Positions 27,118 through 35,243 are shown, numbered from the stretch's first letter. The stretch is 64,000 nt of DNA from JAQGLW01 sp035995725 (GCA_035995725.1 DASYKE010000069.1:17346-81345), one strand, 5' to 3'. Notes: generated by a model not told the origin, from the sequence alone. Numbers and translations are program-made.

Positions 27118-28307
27118 ATCGTTCCTTTTTGACGCAACGCGTCGATCTGTTCGGTACTGTAGCCCATCCGTTCAAGATGCGTGTCGGTATGTGCGGACAG
27201 CATGGGTGCGGCCGAGGCCGGATGCGGGTCTCCGTCCGACATGCGAAAGCCGCAGCGCGTCAGATGCTGGCGTCCGGTCGGCGTGTCGAAAGATGAAACG
27301 AAGTGGCGCTGCGCAATGTGCGGATCGCCCAGAATTTGCGGTACCGTCATGACCTTGCCGGCCGGTACGCCGGCATCGACCAGCAGTTGTTCCCATTGCG
27401 CCGCACTGCGAGTGCGCAGCGCATCTTCGAGCTCATCCTTCAATGCCTTGCGATGGATTTTCCGGTTCTGCCGGTCGGCGAAGCGATCGTCGTCGATCAG
27501 GTCGGCCCGGCCCACCAGCCTGCACAGCGTGCGGTATTGCTTGTCTTCGTTGGCTGCGATGTTCAACAGACCGTCGCCGGTTTTAAAAGTGCCGGACGGC
27601 GCCGCGGTGAAATTTTCATTGCCCATCGGCGTGGGTTCGACGCCGACATTCAGATAGTTCGACACCACCCACCCCATCGTCGCCAGCGTCGATTCGAGCA
27701 TCGACACGTCGATCATGCGGCCGCCGCCGCCGGCGCGCGATTGCACCAGCGCGGCGCAAATCGCGAACGCCGCCGTCAGGCCGCCGATCGTATCCGATGC
27801 CGGATAGCCGACGCGCAGCGGTGCGCTGCCGGCATCGCCGGTGATGCTCATGACGCCTGCGATACCCTGGATGATCTGATCGTAGGCGGGGCGAGCCGCC
27901 ATCGGCCCGTCCTGGCCGAATCCCGAGATGGCGCAATAAATCAGCGCCGGGTTGATCGCCGCCAGTTCCTCATAGCCCAGGCCGAGACGCGCCATGACGC
28001 CCGGCCTGAAATTTTCGAGCACGACATCCGCGTCGCGCACCATGCGCAAAAAAATCTCCTTGCCTTCATCGTGTTTCAGGTTCAGCGTAATCGATTGTTT
28101 GCCGCCATTGACCGCAACGAAGGAGGTTCCCATGCTCCGCGCTGCGGCAGCCGGATCCGCGCCGAGCTGTCGCGCCAGATCACCGGTTACCGGCTGTTCG
28201 ATCTTGATCACTTCGGCGCCGAGCAATGCCAGCTGGTAGCCGCAAAACGGCCCGGCAAGAACGTTCGATAAATCGAGGACGCGAACGCCTGCGAGAGGAA
28301 ATGTCAT
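27114..28307 (-). CDS. CaiB/BaiF family CoA-transferase
   Basis: 397-residue class III CoA-transferase. It has GVRVLDLSNVLAGPFCGYQLALLGAEVIKIE, GKQSITLNLKHDEG, VVLENFRPGVMARLGLGYEEL, YCAISGFGQDGP, and the candidate catalytic Asp in PASDTIGGLTAAFAI. A GGAGA site precedes the ATG. It forms a two-gene operon with the citryl-CoA-lyase-like gene and would supply it with the CoA thioester. The paralog at 8813 is from a different, unlinked operon. Confidence 0.92.
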   Translation of the reverse strand: MTFPLAGVRVLDLSNVLAGPFCGYQLALLGAEVIKIEQPVTGDLARQLGADPAAAARSMGTSFVAVNGGKQSITLNLKHDEGKEIFLRMVRDADVVLENFRPGVMARLGLGYEELAAINPALIYCAISGFGQDGPMAARPAYDQIIQGIAGVMSITGDAGSAPLRVGYPASDTIGGLTAAFAICAALVQSRAGGGGRMIDVSMLESTLATMGWVVSNYLNVGVEPTPMGNENFTAAPSGTFKTGDGLLNIAANEDKQYRTLCRLVGRADLIDDDRFADRQNRKIHRKALKDELEDALRTRSAAQWEQLLVDAGVPAGKVMTVPQILGDPHIAQRHFVSSFDTPTGRQHLTRCGFRMSDGDPHPASAAPMLSAHTDTHLERMGYSTEQIDALRQKGTI

Positions 28308-28761
28308 GGAGTTCTCCGATTGGATTGCGGTAAAGCTGGACGGCTATGCCTGCTGTCGTAGCACTTCAGGCGGTTCCGATTGACGCGGGCAAGACTTGAC
28401 GAAATAGCGTGATTGCGTGTTGCGTGGAGCACGAATTTATTCCGACTGTCTGACAGCAAATATGAACATCCTGCCAGAAAAGATTTTCCCGAAAGCTCTT
28501 GCCTGCGTCAAGCGCGCATTTGCCATGCAGGTAATGCTTTGCTATATTTCCACAGACTTAGGGCCTATTTCAGTAGGAAACAGCCCCGCCGATGATTCAA
28601 GCCAGCTCGGAAAAAACGACGCTGCTTCATCGTGCCGATGTTTTTCCGCCTCTTTCCTGTTTGAGGACACTCGTTTTGACGACATTTATAAGAATGCAGG
28701 AATCCAATACCCTGCGCAACAAGGCATTGCCATCCATCGCTCCTCAACTCGAAAGCCGGTC
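28308..28761. other. Divergent intergenic region
   Basis: Lies between the CoA-transferase (minus) and a hydroxyacid dehydrogenase (plus). It is AT-richer than the genes. A reading frame runs through it into the downstream gene from 28417 but has no protein-like character before 28762. No promoter consensus stands out. Confidence 0.5.
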
Positions 28762-29766
28762 ATGAAAATAGCGATCCTGGACGATTACCAGAACGCCGTA
28801 CGTTCGCTGGAATGTTTTTCGAAGCTGGCCGATCATGACGTAACAGTCTGGACCGATCATACAAAAAATGCCGACACGCTTGCCGCGCGCCTCGCAGAAA
28901 CGGAAATCCTGATATTGCTGCGCGAGAGGACGCCGATAACGGCGCAGCTGCTGGAAAGACTGCCCAATTTAAAACTCATTAGCCAGCACGGCGTGACGCC
29001 GCATATAGACGTCGATGCATGCACCCGCTTGGGCATAGTCGTTTCTTCCGGACAATACGCGCGCCCTTCATACGCGACCGCCGAGTTCGCCTGGGGCCTT
29101 GTCATCAGTGCCATGCGGCATATTCCGCAGGAAGTCGAGCGCTTCAAAAAAGGCGCCTGGCAATCCACCCTCGGGCTGGCGCTGCACGGACGCACTCTCG
29201 GCGTGTTCGGATATGGACGGATCGGAGCGCTGCTCGCCGGCTACGGCAAGGCATTCGGCATGCGCGTGCTGGTCTGGGGACGGGAAAGCACGCAAGGCAA
29301 GGCGCGCGCCGATGGCGTCCAGGTAGCGGCGAGTAAAAAAGCATTCTTCGAGCAATCGGATGTGGTATCGCTGCATATCCGGCTGACCGATTCCACGCAC
29401 GGCATCGTGACAGCCGACGATCTGGCGCTGATGAAGCCGACGGCGCTGATAGTCAACACCAGCCGCGCGGCACTGATCGAGCCGGGCGCGCTGGAGCAGG
29501 CGTTGCGGGCAGGCCGGCCCGGCATGGCCGCGGTGGACGTGTACGAGGAAGAACCCGTGCTGGGCGCCGCACATCCGCTGCTGGCGCTCGACAACGTCGT
29601 GTGCACGCCGCATCTGGGCTATGTCGAACGGGATTCCTACGAATTCGGATTCGGAAAGGCGTTCGACCAGGTTATTGCCTTCACCAATGGAGCGCCGGTG
29701 CATGTGGTCAATCCGGAGGTTCTCGCCGGCAATCGGCAGCAGTCTGGCAGTTCCGATCGCCGCTAG
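28762..29766 (+). CDS. D-isomer-specific 2-hydroxyacid dehydrogenase (phosphoglycerate dehydrogenase-like)
   Basis: 334-residue NAD-dependent dehydrogenase. It starts MKIAILDDYQNAVRSLECF, as many members of this subgroup do, and has LISQHGVTPHIDVDAC, the NAD loop GVFGYGRIGALLAGYG, the Arg in NTSRAALIEPG, the Glu in VYEEEPVL and the His in TPHLGYVERDSYE. I chose the ATG at 28762 because the family begins here, although the frame is open from 28417; the ribosome-binding site is weak. Unlike serA it has no ACT domain. The substrate is unknown. Confidence 0.88.
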   Translation: MKIAILDDYQNAVRSLECFSKLADHDVTVWTDHTKNADTLAARLAETEILILLRERTPITAQLLERLPNLKLISQHGVTPHIDVDACTRLGIVVSSGQYARPSYATAEFAWGLVISAMRHIPQEVERFKKGAWQSTLGLALHGRTLGVFGYGRIGALLAGYGKAFGMRVLVWGRESTQGKARADGVQVAASKKAFFEQSDVVSLHIRLTDSTHGIVTADDLALMKPTALIVNTSRAALIEPGALEQALRAGRPGMAAVDVYEEEPVLGAAHPLLALDNVVCTPHLGYVERDSYEFGFGKAFDQVIAFTNGAPVHVVNPEVLAGNRQQSGSSDRR

Positions 29767-29826
29767 CGGCAGCGCGTCATGCAATCTAAAAGTTTTGGTT
29801 CGCTGAGCCTGGTTTCAGCTATCCGG

Positions 29827-29886
29827 AGCCGTTCGTCCCGGGGCACCCCTTGAGGGTGTAAGTAGCGCCAGCGTATCGAAGCTACC
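29827..29886. repeat. REP-like palindromic repeat, copy 2
   Basis: The reverse complement of 29862-29885 matches 24331-24354 with only two one-base indels (shared core CTTCGATACGCTG). The flank GCCGTTCGTCC at 29828-29838 resembles the arm sequence next to such repeats in other proteobacteria. It lies downstream of the hydroxyacid dehydrogenase. Confidence 0.7.
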
Positions 29887-30024
29887 TCGCATGTGCAACT
29901 AATTGAGTAAAAGTTCGGTTTTGTGAACAAGATAATCGGGGATTGACCGAAATTCATTTTCGCGCTGACTGAACTGGCTGCGCTGCACATCTTTCACCGG
30001 GTATTCCGTCGCCGCCCCGCAGTA

Positions 30025-30047
30025 ATGCCTGAGCCATACTCAGGCAT
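30025..30047. terminator. Hairpin downstream of two convergent genes
   Basis: ATGCCTGAG (30025-30033) and CTCAGGCAT (30039-30047) form a perfect 9-base stem with a 5-base loop, 85 bases past the end of the secreted hydrolase gene. No T-run follows on either strand, so it may protect transcript ends rather than terminate intrinsically. Confidence 0.4.
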
Positions 30048-30132
30048 CCCATCAGGAATGGCAAGGAACAGGAATTGAGCAAGCAGCAGAGCCAATTTGC
30101 CTGCTGCTGCAGTTGGCAGAGGGCCGCAGCAG

Positions 30133-31497
30133 CTACTTCGTGTCCGTCGAACTGACCTTGTCAAAATAACCGGACTCTATGAACCGCAGCCAGAGACTCC
30201 CCACCACCTTGATGCTGTCCTGCGTAAACAGATAGTGGTGGAAATCCTCGACCCTTGCCACCTGGTACCTGGCAGTGTACGGCTCCATGATCGCGCGCGT
30301 GGCATCGACCACGGGGGGCGGCAATGCCTCGTCCAGGGTGCCGTTCATCTCCAGCGCCGCAACCGTCTTCAATTCCTTGGGCGGATACGAGACATCAATG
30401 AAATCCTGGACCAACCGGACAAATCCTTCTTTTTTATATTCGGCCGGCAGAAAATCGGACAGCCAGAGGCGCATGGCCATATCGCCGAGTGCGCCGCTGT
30501 TGAAGAACATGGTCGGGTCCTCCACGCTCTTGAACCGCGGATTCTTCAGCGCATGCTGCCACCAGATATCCCTCGTCTCTTTCGGCACGTGGCGTGTGTA
30601 GAAGGTGAAGTCCTTGGTTCCGCGCTCACGGACCCGCAGAGCCGATCTGTCGTAGGGCCAGTCGAAATTGCCCGCTTTTGCGCGGCTGTGAAAAAATGCG
30701 ACTCCCGTACTGCTCGTGCCCCAGCCGAGATAACCGTCCGGGGTCACGTATTTGGCGAGCGGCCAGAGAAAGGCGCCGCCGGTCGACATTCCCCAGTAGA
30801 GGAGAAGGGATTTCTTGCGCTCTGCCGGAGGAAGCGCATGTTCGACCGCCTTCCGATATCCTGTGAGCAGCGTCACGGGGTTTGCGGCAAGCATCTGCCG
30901 GTAAAACTCCGTGCCGGGTTTAGGTACCCGCACGTATTCACTGTCCGTCGGGCTCGATGCGCCCGAAATTGGCTGGACGGTATAGTCGTCCGGGGACCAG
31001 TGAGCCTTCTGGTCCCGATTGAACATGGGCATGCGTTGCGCCAGCGGTACGTCTTTCCAGGAGCCGGTGCCGTCGCTTGCGAGGAAATTCCAGCGGCCTA
31101 CCCGGGTCGGTGCGATGAAGGTGATGCCCCGTTTGGCCAGCCACGGGCCCATGCCCTCCTTGCCCTCGACCGTCTCGATGAAGTCCATCCCGTATTCGCT
31201 GCCGGCCTCGCCGGCGACCACCACGATCTTCTTCCCTTTGAAGAGGCGGGGACGCTCGGGGTCGAGCCGTATGACTACCTGTGTAAATTTCTTGCCGTAT
31301 GAATTGAAATCAATAAATTCTATTTTGGGGGTGTAGCGGCTTGTCTCGGCATAGTCGTTCGTCGCCAGAATTTCGGCCACTCCCGCTTTTCCGAATGTGC
31401 CGTTGTCCTTCGGCAGGTCCCATGCGGCAGCCGTTCCTGCGCCAAGCGCCAGGGCCGCTGCGATCAATCCAGCGGCAAGCAAATTTGGTTTAACCAT
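30133..31497 (-). CDS. Secreted protein of unrecognised family, alpha/beta-hydrolase-like
   Basis: 454-residue protein with a clear signal peptide (LLAAGLIAAALALGAGTAAA) after a strong GGGGGAG ribosome-binding site; the frame continues upstream to 31566 without one. I do not recognise the family. A GMSTG segment (Ser about residue 238, in LLLYWGMSTGGAF), the earlier VVVAGEAGSEYG and a late EDFHHYLF resemble the nucleophile elbow, oxyanion and His parts of an alpha/beta hydrolase. It is distal to a solute-binding protein gene, separated by a stable hairpin, in a putative aromatic-acid cluster. A periplasmic esterase releasing the substrate is a reasonable guess, not a finding. Confidence 0.75.
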   Translation of the reverse strand: MVKPNLLAAGLIAAALALGAGTAAAWDLPKDNGTFGKAGVAEILATNDYAETSRYTPKIEFIDFNSYGKKFTQVVIRLDPERPRLFKGKKIVVVAGEAGSEYGMDFIETVEGKEGMGPWLAKRGITFIAPTRVGRWNFLASDGTGSWKDVPLAQRMPMFNRDQKAHWSPDDYTVQPISGASSPTDSEYVRVPKPGTEFYRQMLAANPVTLLTGYRKAVEHALPPAERKKSLLLYWGMSTGGAFLWPLAKYVTPDGYLGWGTSSTGVAFFHSRAKAGNFDWPYDRSALRVRERGTKDFTFYTRHVPKETRDIWWQHALKNPRFKSVEDPTMFFNSGALGDMAMRLWLSDFLPAEYKKEGFVRLVQDFIDVSYPPKELKTVAALEMNGTLDEALPPPVVDATRAIMEPYTARYQVARVEDFHHYLFTQDSIKVVGSLWLRFIESGYFDKVSSTDTK

Positions 31498-31584
31498 TTC
31501 TCCCCCTTGTTCCGGTGGCCAGGAAATCCGGCCGTCCCGCGATGTCGCGTTCAAAGCACTAAACATTATTATTTATTGTGAGTA

Positions 31585-31613
31585 TTCGACTTCGCTTGAA
31601 AAGCAAAGTCGAA
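31585..31613 (-). promoter_or_regulatory. Intercistronic stem-loop
   Basis: A 13-base stem (31585-31597 with 31601-31613) with a single wobble and a 3-base loop lies between the binding-protein gene and the downstream hydrolase gene. On the minus strand it is followed by AT-rich sequence without a T-run. Such hairpins commonly stabilise the upstream binding-protein message and lower expression of the distal gene. Confidence 0.6.
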
Positions 31614-31620
31614 ACCAGTA

Positions 31621-32679
31621 TTACCTCGCCTTTTTGCCAATGACTTCCTGGAATGTTTTTACCCACTGTTCTTGCCGGTCCAATGCGAACGTCGGGTCGA
31701 TGAATTTAAGCGGGATACCGCTGACATGCGAGCCGATGTTTTTGCTGGTCGCAACATACTTTAAATTGGCCAGATGCTGCTGGCCCTCGCTCAGCATGAA
31801 GTCATAAAACAGCGCCGCAGCGGCGGGATGGGGCGCTTTCCTGGTCATCGCGATGGTGCTGAATTGCGCAACGACAGGCTGTATGGTGAACATTTCGATC
31901 GGGGCTCCCTTCAGTTTTAACTGCTCTGGATTCCAGCTGTACACCGTCAGCGCAAGCGGCACCTCTCCCGACGCGGCCAGAGTGGCCAATAGCGAATGTC
32001 CTTTGCGGACCGAAACGCCATTGGTGGCAACGATATCGTTAAACAGTTTTATCCCCTGCTTCTCCCCCAGCGTATCGACCAGGGTGTTGAACCAGCCATG
32101 ATCCTCGGCCTCGATGCCCAAACGTCCTTTCCATTTGGGGTCGAGCAAGTCTTGATAGGTTTTCGGGAGTTCTTCTTTTTTTACCTTGGTGGTGTTGTAG
32201 GCTCCGGAAAAGACATCGATCGTGATTCCGACCCATTCCTTGTGGGCAGGGCTGGCCTGGGGTATCAGGTCCTTGAGATAAGGAGATCTCACTTCCTGCA
32301 ATAGCTTTTCCCGGTGCGCCGCTTCATTTTCAGGCGCATTGTTCTGCACGATATCGACATCGAACTTCCCGCCGCGGGCTTCGGTCGCGATTCGCTGCAG
32401 CACGTTTTCCGAACCGGAGCGCCAGGCTTTGACTTTAATGCCATATTTTTTGGTAAAGGCCTCCATGACGATAGGCAGGTTCGGATACACGTGATAAACC
32501 GAAAGCTCTCCCTCTTTCCTGGCTGCTTCCACCAAACGTTCATGACGGTCGTTTCCCTGGTACAGCGCGATTTCACTTGCCGACGGCGGGCCTTTGCCCG
32601 GCTCGGCGGCGAACGACGGGGCGTGGCTGGCGCCGATCAATATCATCAGCGCGGAAAATTTTATTAAAAACTTGGTCAT
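31621..32679 (-). CDS. Extracellular solute-binding protein, family 1 (ABC-type, iron/polyamine-like fold)
   Basis: 352-residue periplasmic binding protein with a signal peptide ending near APSFAAE. The fold-level segments ERLVEAARKEGELSVYHVYPNLPIVMEAFTKKYGI, FDVDIVQNNAPE, TYQDLLDPKWKGRLGIE and APHPAAAALFYDFMLS are those of the AfuA/PotD-like group. An AAGGAGA site precedes the ATG. No permease or ATPase gene is adjacent, so it must use components elsewhere or act as a sensor. Its position in the Rieske cluster suggests it binds the same carboxylic substrate, and iron is an alternative ligand. Confidence 0.88.
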   Translation of the reverse strand: MTKFLIKFSALMILIGASHAPSFAAEPGKGPPSASEIALYQGNDRHERLVEAARKEGELSVYHVYPNLPIVMEAFTKKYGIKVKAWRSGSENVLQRIATEARGGKFDVDIVQNNAPENEAAHREKLLQEVRSPYLKDLIPQASPAHKEWVGITIDVFSGAYNTTKVKKEELPKTYQDLLDPKWKGRLGIEAEDHGWFNTLVDTLGEKQGIKLFNDIVATNGVSVRKGHSLLATLAASGEVPLALTVYSWNPEQLKLKGAPIEMFTIQPVVAQFSTIAMTRKAPHPAAAALFYDFMLSEGQQHLANLKYVATSKNIGSHVSGIPLKFIDPTFALDRQEQWVKTFQEVIGKKAR

Positions 32680-32788
32680 GCATGTCTCCTTGATCTACAC
32701 ATTGAAGGTAAAAATTTCTTATTATTTTGACTGCCGATAGCCTGTTAATAGCTCCTTTGAAAAACAACGAACGGGGTTCATTCCGTCA

Positions 32789-33514
32789 TCAAGACGCCGC
32801 GCAACGCAATGCCTTGCGGCGCAGATATTCGAAATTGATGGTGTACTGCTCCGGCCGGGTAATGTTGTACTGGAGCTGCTGGATGTAGTCCGGTGAAAAC
32901 ATTTCGCCGATCCCGCCCGCCGCTTCCGCCAGCAGCTGGATCTGGCATGCGTTGTCGAGCATGATCGCCAGGATAACCGACTCTTCCACCGAGGCGCCGA
33001 CCACGGCAACGCCATGGTTGCGCATGAACGTGGCTTTGCACGAGCCGAGCGCGCGCGCGACGCCGGCGCCCATTTCCTTGGTACGGATCAGATCGATGGT
33101 ATCGGTGTAATAGGGCACCCCGTCGGCGAATGCGACGCTCGGCTGGCTGATCGGCTTCAACTGCCGGCCGGTTGCGGACAGCGCGACCGCATACGTCGGG
33201 TGGGTATGGATGACGCTCATCACATCCGGACGTGCCTTGAAGATCTCCGAATGGATAAAGACTTCGCTGTGCCGCCGTCCGCCGCCGCCCACCTTTTCGC
33301 CCTCGAGATTGCAAATGACGATGTTCTCCATCGTTATCTCGTCGAAGCCGTAGCTGTGAGGCTTCATGAAGAAACGGGACGGGTCTCCGGGTACGCGCAC
33401 CGATACATGGCCGCGCGTCAGGTCGCCCTGGCCTTCAGCCTCGAGGACACGGCCCGCGTCGATGATTTTCTGTTTCGCTTCTTCCGTGCTCATGATTTTT
33501 TGTTCATTCTTCAC
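32789..33514 (-). CDS. Class II aldolase family protein, candidate decarboxylase
   Basis: 241-residue member of the class II aldolase/adducin family, with HVSVRVPGDPSRFFMKP, the metal ligands HTHPTYAVALS (around residue 101) and MRNHGVAVVG. The start is a GTG at 33514 with an AAGGA site; an ATG at 33493 lacks a good site. In phthalate-type pathways a member of this family (PhtC) decarboxylates dihydroxyphthalate, and here the gene sits between the Rieske oxygenase and a binding protein. Decarboxylation of a dihydroxylated aromatic acid is therefore a context-based guess; an aldolase role is the alternative. Confidence 0.88.
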   Translation of the reverse strand: MKNEQKIMSTEEAKQKIIDAGRVLEAEGQGDLTRGHVSVRVPGDPSRFFMKPHSYGFDEITMENIVICNLEGEKVGGGGRRHSEVFIHSEIFKARPDVMSVIHTHPTYAVALSATGRQLKPISQPSVAFADGVPYYTDTIDLIRTKEMGAGVARALGSCKATFMRNHGVAVVGASVEESVILAIMLDNACQIQLLAEAAGGIGEMFSPDYIQQLQYNITRPEQYTINFEYLRRKALRCAAS

Positions 33515-33548
33515 GATGTCTGTCCTTGATTCAAGATTGATGAATAGC

Positions 33549-33581
33549 GGGCGGCCTCATTTACAATGGGCGGCCTCATTT
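33549..33581. repeat. 14-base direct repeat between oxygenase and aldolase genes
   Basis: GGGCGGCCTCATTT occurs at 33549-33562 and 33568-33581 with a 19-base period, in the 89-base spacer between the Rieske and aldolase genes. It may be a small duplication or a protein-binding site; it is exact. Confidence 0.9.
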
Positions 33582-33603
33582 TCGACCTTCCGCTGCAGCC
33601 AAC

Positions 33604-34926
33604 TCAGTACAGCGACTGCTCCTCGCCCTGTTTTTCGCTGCCGCGAGCAGGCTTGACGGCACGCTGCACATCCATCTGGACGCGCTCCGGATCAAAGATT
33701 TTGACCAGATCCTGCGCAATCGGCGAATATTTTGCGTGGGTGCGAAGCATGAAACTCGCAAAACCGTCGCTGTTGTGGTGCTTTTTCTTTTCATTCGGCA
33801 AATCGATTCGCTGATTGCGCTTCTCGTCGCGAACAACGCCCATCGGATCTTCGCCCTGTTCCATTTTCTTCAGTTCGCGTTTCAGAACGCGCCGGTACAT
33901 TGCAATACCCTTGTCCGAAGCGCCGAGATTTTCCGAGGTGCGGTCGGCGATCGTGCCCTGGGTAATCCACGCCATCATGTCCTGGCCATCGACGTTGTCC
34001 ACGATGAATTCGCCGTTCTTGTCCTTGAACGGCACGTCGTACACATGCACCCGGTCGGTCAAGTGCGCGGGAACGGTCATTCCCTTGGGCGGGACATAAG
34101 CGTTGTACCAGAGATGCATGGTGTGCTCGTTATCGACCGGTACGCGCATCTGGAACGAGTAATAGCGTGCCGCCTCGTCGCCGTTGCCGACCGCGAGTAT
34201 GTTCGGGAACAGGATCGGGTGACCGGTGCGCCAGTCGTCGGAATCTTCCGAGTGGCCGGCGAGCAGACGGTGCTTGGTGATCCCGAACTCGAATTCCTTG
34301 AAGTCGATTTTTTCGTGGCGGGCACTGATCGCGACCTTGATGCCTTCCTGTTCTTTCTGGAACTCATAATGATGGCCGTGCAGCCACTCGGTATGGATCG
34401 GGTCCAGCGAATTTTCCATGATCTGCAGCCAGTTGATCGGCAGCAGCGCACGTCCCATCATCCGGATCGTGCCTTCCGCGACAAAGCCATCGAAGCGCGG
34501 CAGCAGCGGCACGGGCTGCGGCCCAAGGTAGGCGAACAGCAGGCCGCCAAGCTCCTGCACCGGATAGGCATCCGTCGAAACCTTGTCGCGGAACGCAGGA
34601 TTATCGATTTCGTTGGGCTGGTTCAGGCACTTGCCCTGCGCACTGAATTCCCAGCCGTGATACGGACAGCGTATTCCATCCCTGGTAGGGATGCCATGGG
34701 CGAACGAAGCGCGCCGGTGCGGACATTGCTCTTTGATGAGACCGAGACGCCCCTGCCGGTCCTTGAACAGAACCAGGTCTTCTCCGAGCAACCGCACCCG
34801 CCTGGTCCAGGCATTTTCCATTTCGGAGGCCGCCCCGATCGGCTGCCAATACCGGCGCATCAGATTGCCCATGGGAGTTCCGGGGGTAATTTGTGTCAAA
34901 AGTTCGTTTTGCTCGGCAGTCAGCAT
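33604..34926 (-). CDS. Rieske non-heme iron aromatic ring-hydroxylating oxygenase, alpha subunit
   Basis: 440-residue oxygenase of the phthalate 4,5-dioxygenase/vanillate demethylase type. The Rieske 2Fe-2S cluster is bound by CPH (Cys68, His70) and CPYH (Cys87, His90). The mononuclear iron motif is ENSLDPIHTEWLHGHH with Asp175, His178 and His183. The length fits the two-component, homotrimeric group that takes electrons from a PDR/VanB reductase, and such a reductase is encoded across the divergent promoter at 37051. I chose the ATG at 34926 with an AGGAGA site; an in-frame TTG at 34962 is less likely. The substrate is unknown. Its promoter contains a MarR-type palindrome. Confidence 0.92.
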   Translation of the reverse strand: MLTAEQNELLTQITPGTPMGNLMRRYWQPIGAASEMENAWTRRVRLLGEDLVLFKDRQGRLGLIKEQCPHRRASFAHGIPTRDGIRCPYHGWEFSAQGKCLNQPNEIDNPAFRDKVSTDAYPVQELGGLLFAYLGPQPVPLLPRFDGFVAEGTIRMMGRALLPINWLQIMENSLDPIHTEWLHGHHYEFQKEQEGIKVAISARHEKIDFKEFEFGITKHRLLAGHSEDSDDWRTGHPILFPNILAVGNGDEAARYYSFQMRVPVDNEHTMHLWYNAYVPPKGMTVPAHLTDRVHVYDVPFKDKNGEFIVDNVDGQDMMAWITQGTIADRTSENLGASDKGIAMYRRVLKRELKKMEQGEDPMGVVRDEKRNQRIDLPNEKKKHHNSDGFASFMLRTHAKYSPIAQDLVKIFDPERVQMDVQRAVKPARGSEKQGEEQSLY

Positions 34927-34998
34927 TTGTATGTCTCTCCTAATGAGTTGATTGATTTGCAAGCCGCCAACGCACTTGGGGCTCGAGGCATTTGAAAT

Positions 34999-35028
34999 AG
35001 CTTAATACTTAGGTACCATAGATGTCAA
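34999..35028 (-). promoter_or_regulatory. Oxygenase promoter with operator copy 1 in the spacer
   Basis: On the minus strand TTGACA (35028-35023) is followed after 18 bases by TAAGCT (35004-34999). The spacer contains ACTTAGGTACCATAGA (35007-35022), matching 13 of 16 positions of the perfect palindrome at 35180. A bound repressor here would block RNA polymerase. Confidence 0.7.
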
Positions 35029-35124
35029 TTGCCGGGCACGATACCCTTGTAAAACTCTAAATTCGGCCACAAATCGTGAAATTCGCTGAATTGCCAGCCT
35101 GTTTGCGGTATATTTGCATATATA

Positions 35125-35154
35125 TTGACTGCTGATTTTTCGGCTGAGTGTATT
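35125..35154 (+). promoter_or_regulatory. Probable promoter of the marR gene
   Basis: TTGACT (35125-35130), an 18-base spacer and TGTATT (35149-35154). The second operator lies just downstream of the expected transcription start, fitting autoregulation. The -10 is weak. Confidence 0.5.
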
Positions 35155-35179
35155 GCGACGCACGGAAATAACCGAGATA

Positions 35180-35195
35180 ACTTAGGTACCTAAGT
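35180..35195. promoter_or_regulatory. MarR operator, perfect 16-base palindrome (copy 2)
   Basis: ACTTAGGTACCTAAGT is self-complementary over all 16 bases and lies 49 bases ahead of the marR start. A near copy lies within the divergent oxygenase promoter (35007-35022). The pairing with an adjacent MarR gene makes this the likely binding site. Confidence 0.75.
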
Positions 35196-35243
35196 GAGAA
35201 AGACTACGATGGCTTTACCCACTATAACCACGCGGGCAGGCGC

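Larger units (their letters stand above)
29767..30132. other. Intergenic region with REP-like repeat and hairpin
   Basis: Between two convergent genes. It holds a REP-like repeat (29827-29886) and a clean 9-base hairpin (30025-30047). No coding sequence is supported. Confidence 0.6.
34927..35243. other. Divergent control region of the aromatic-acid cluster
   Basis: Holds two promoters and two copies of a palindromic operator, one for each direction. AT-rich relative to the genes. No coding sequence. Confidence 0.75.

Noticed and set aside
30920..30932. TTAGGTACC-like match to the MarR operator inside the hydrolase gene
   Set aside because: It lies in coding sequence, matches only half of the palindrome and has no promoter next to it; likely chance.
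30097..31302. 401-codon plus-strand frame opposite the secreted hydrolase gene
   Set aside because: No signal peptide or family features; the minus-strand frame has a strong ribosome-binding site and signal peptide.
33736..34995. 419-codon plus-strand frame opposite the Rieske gene
   Set aside because: Shadow frame; the minus strand carries both iron motifs.
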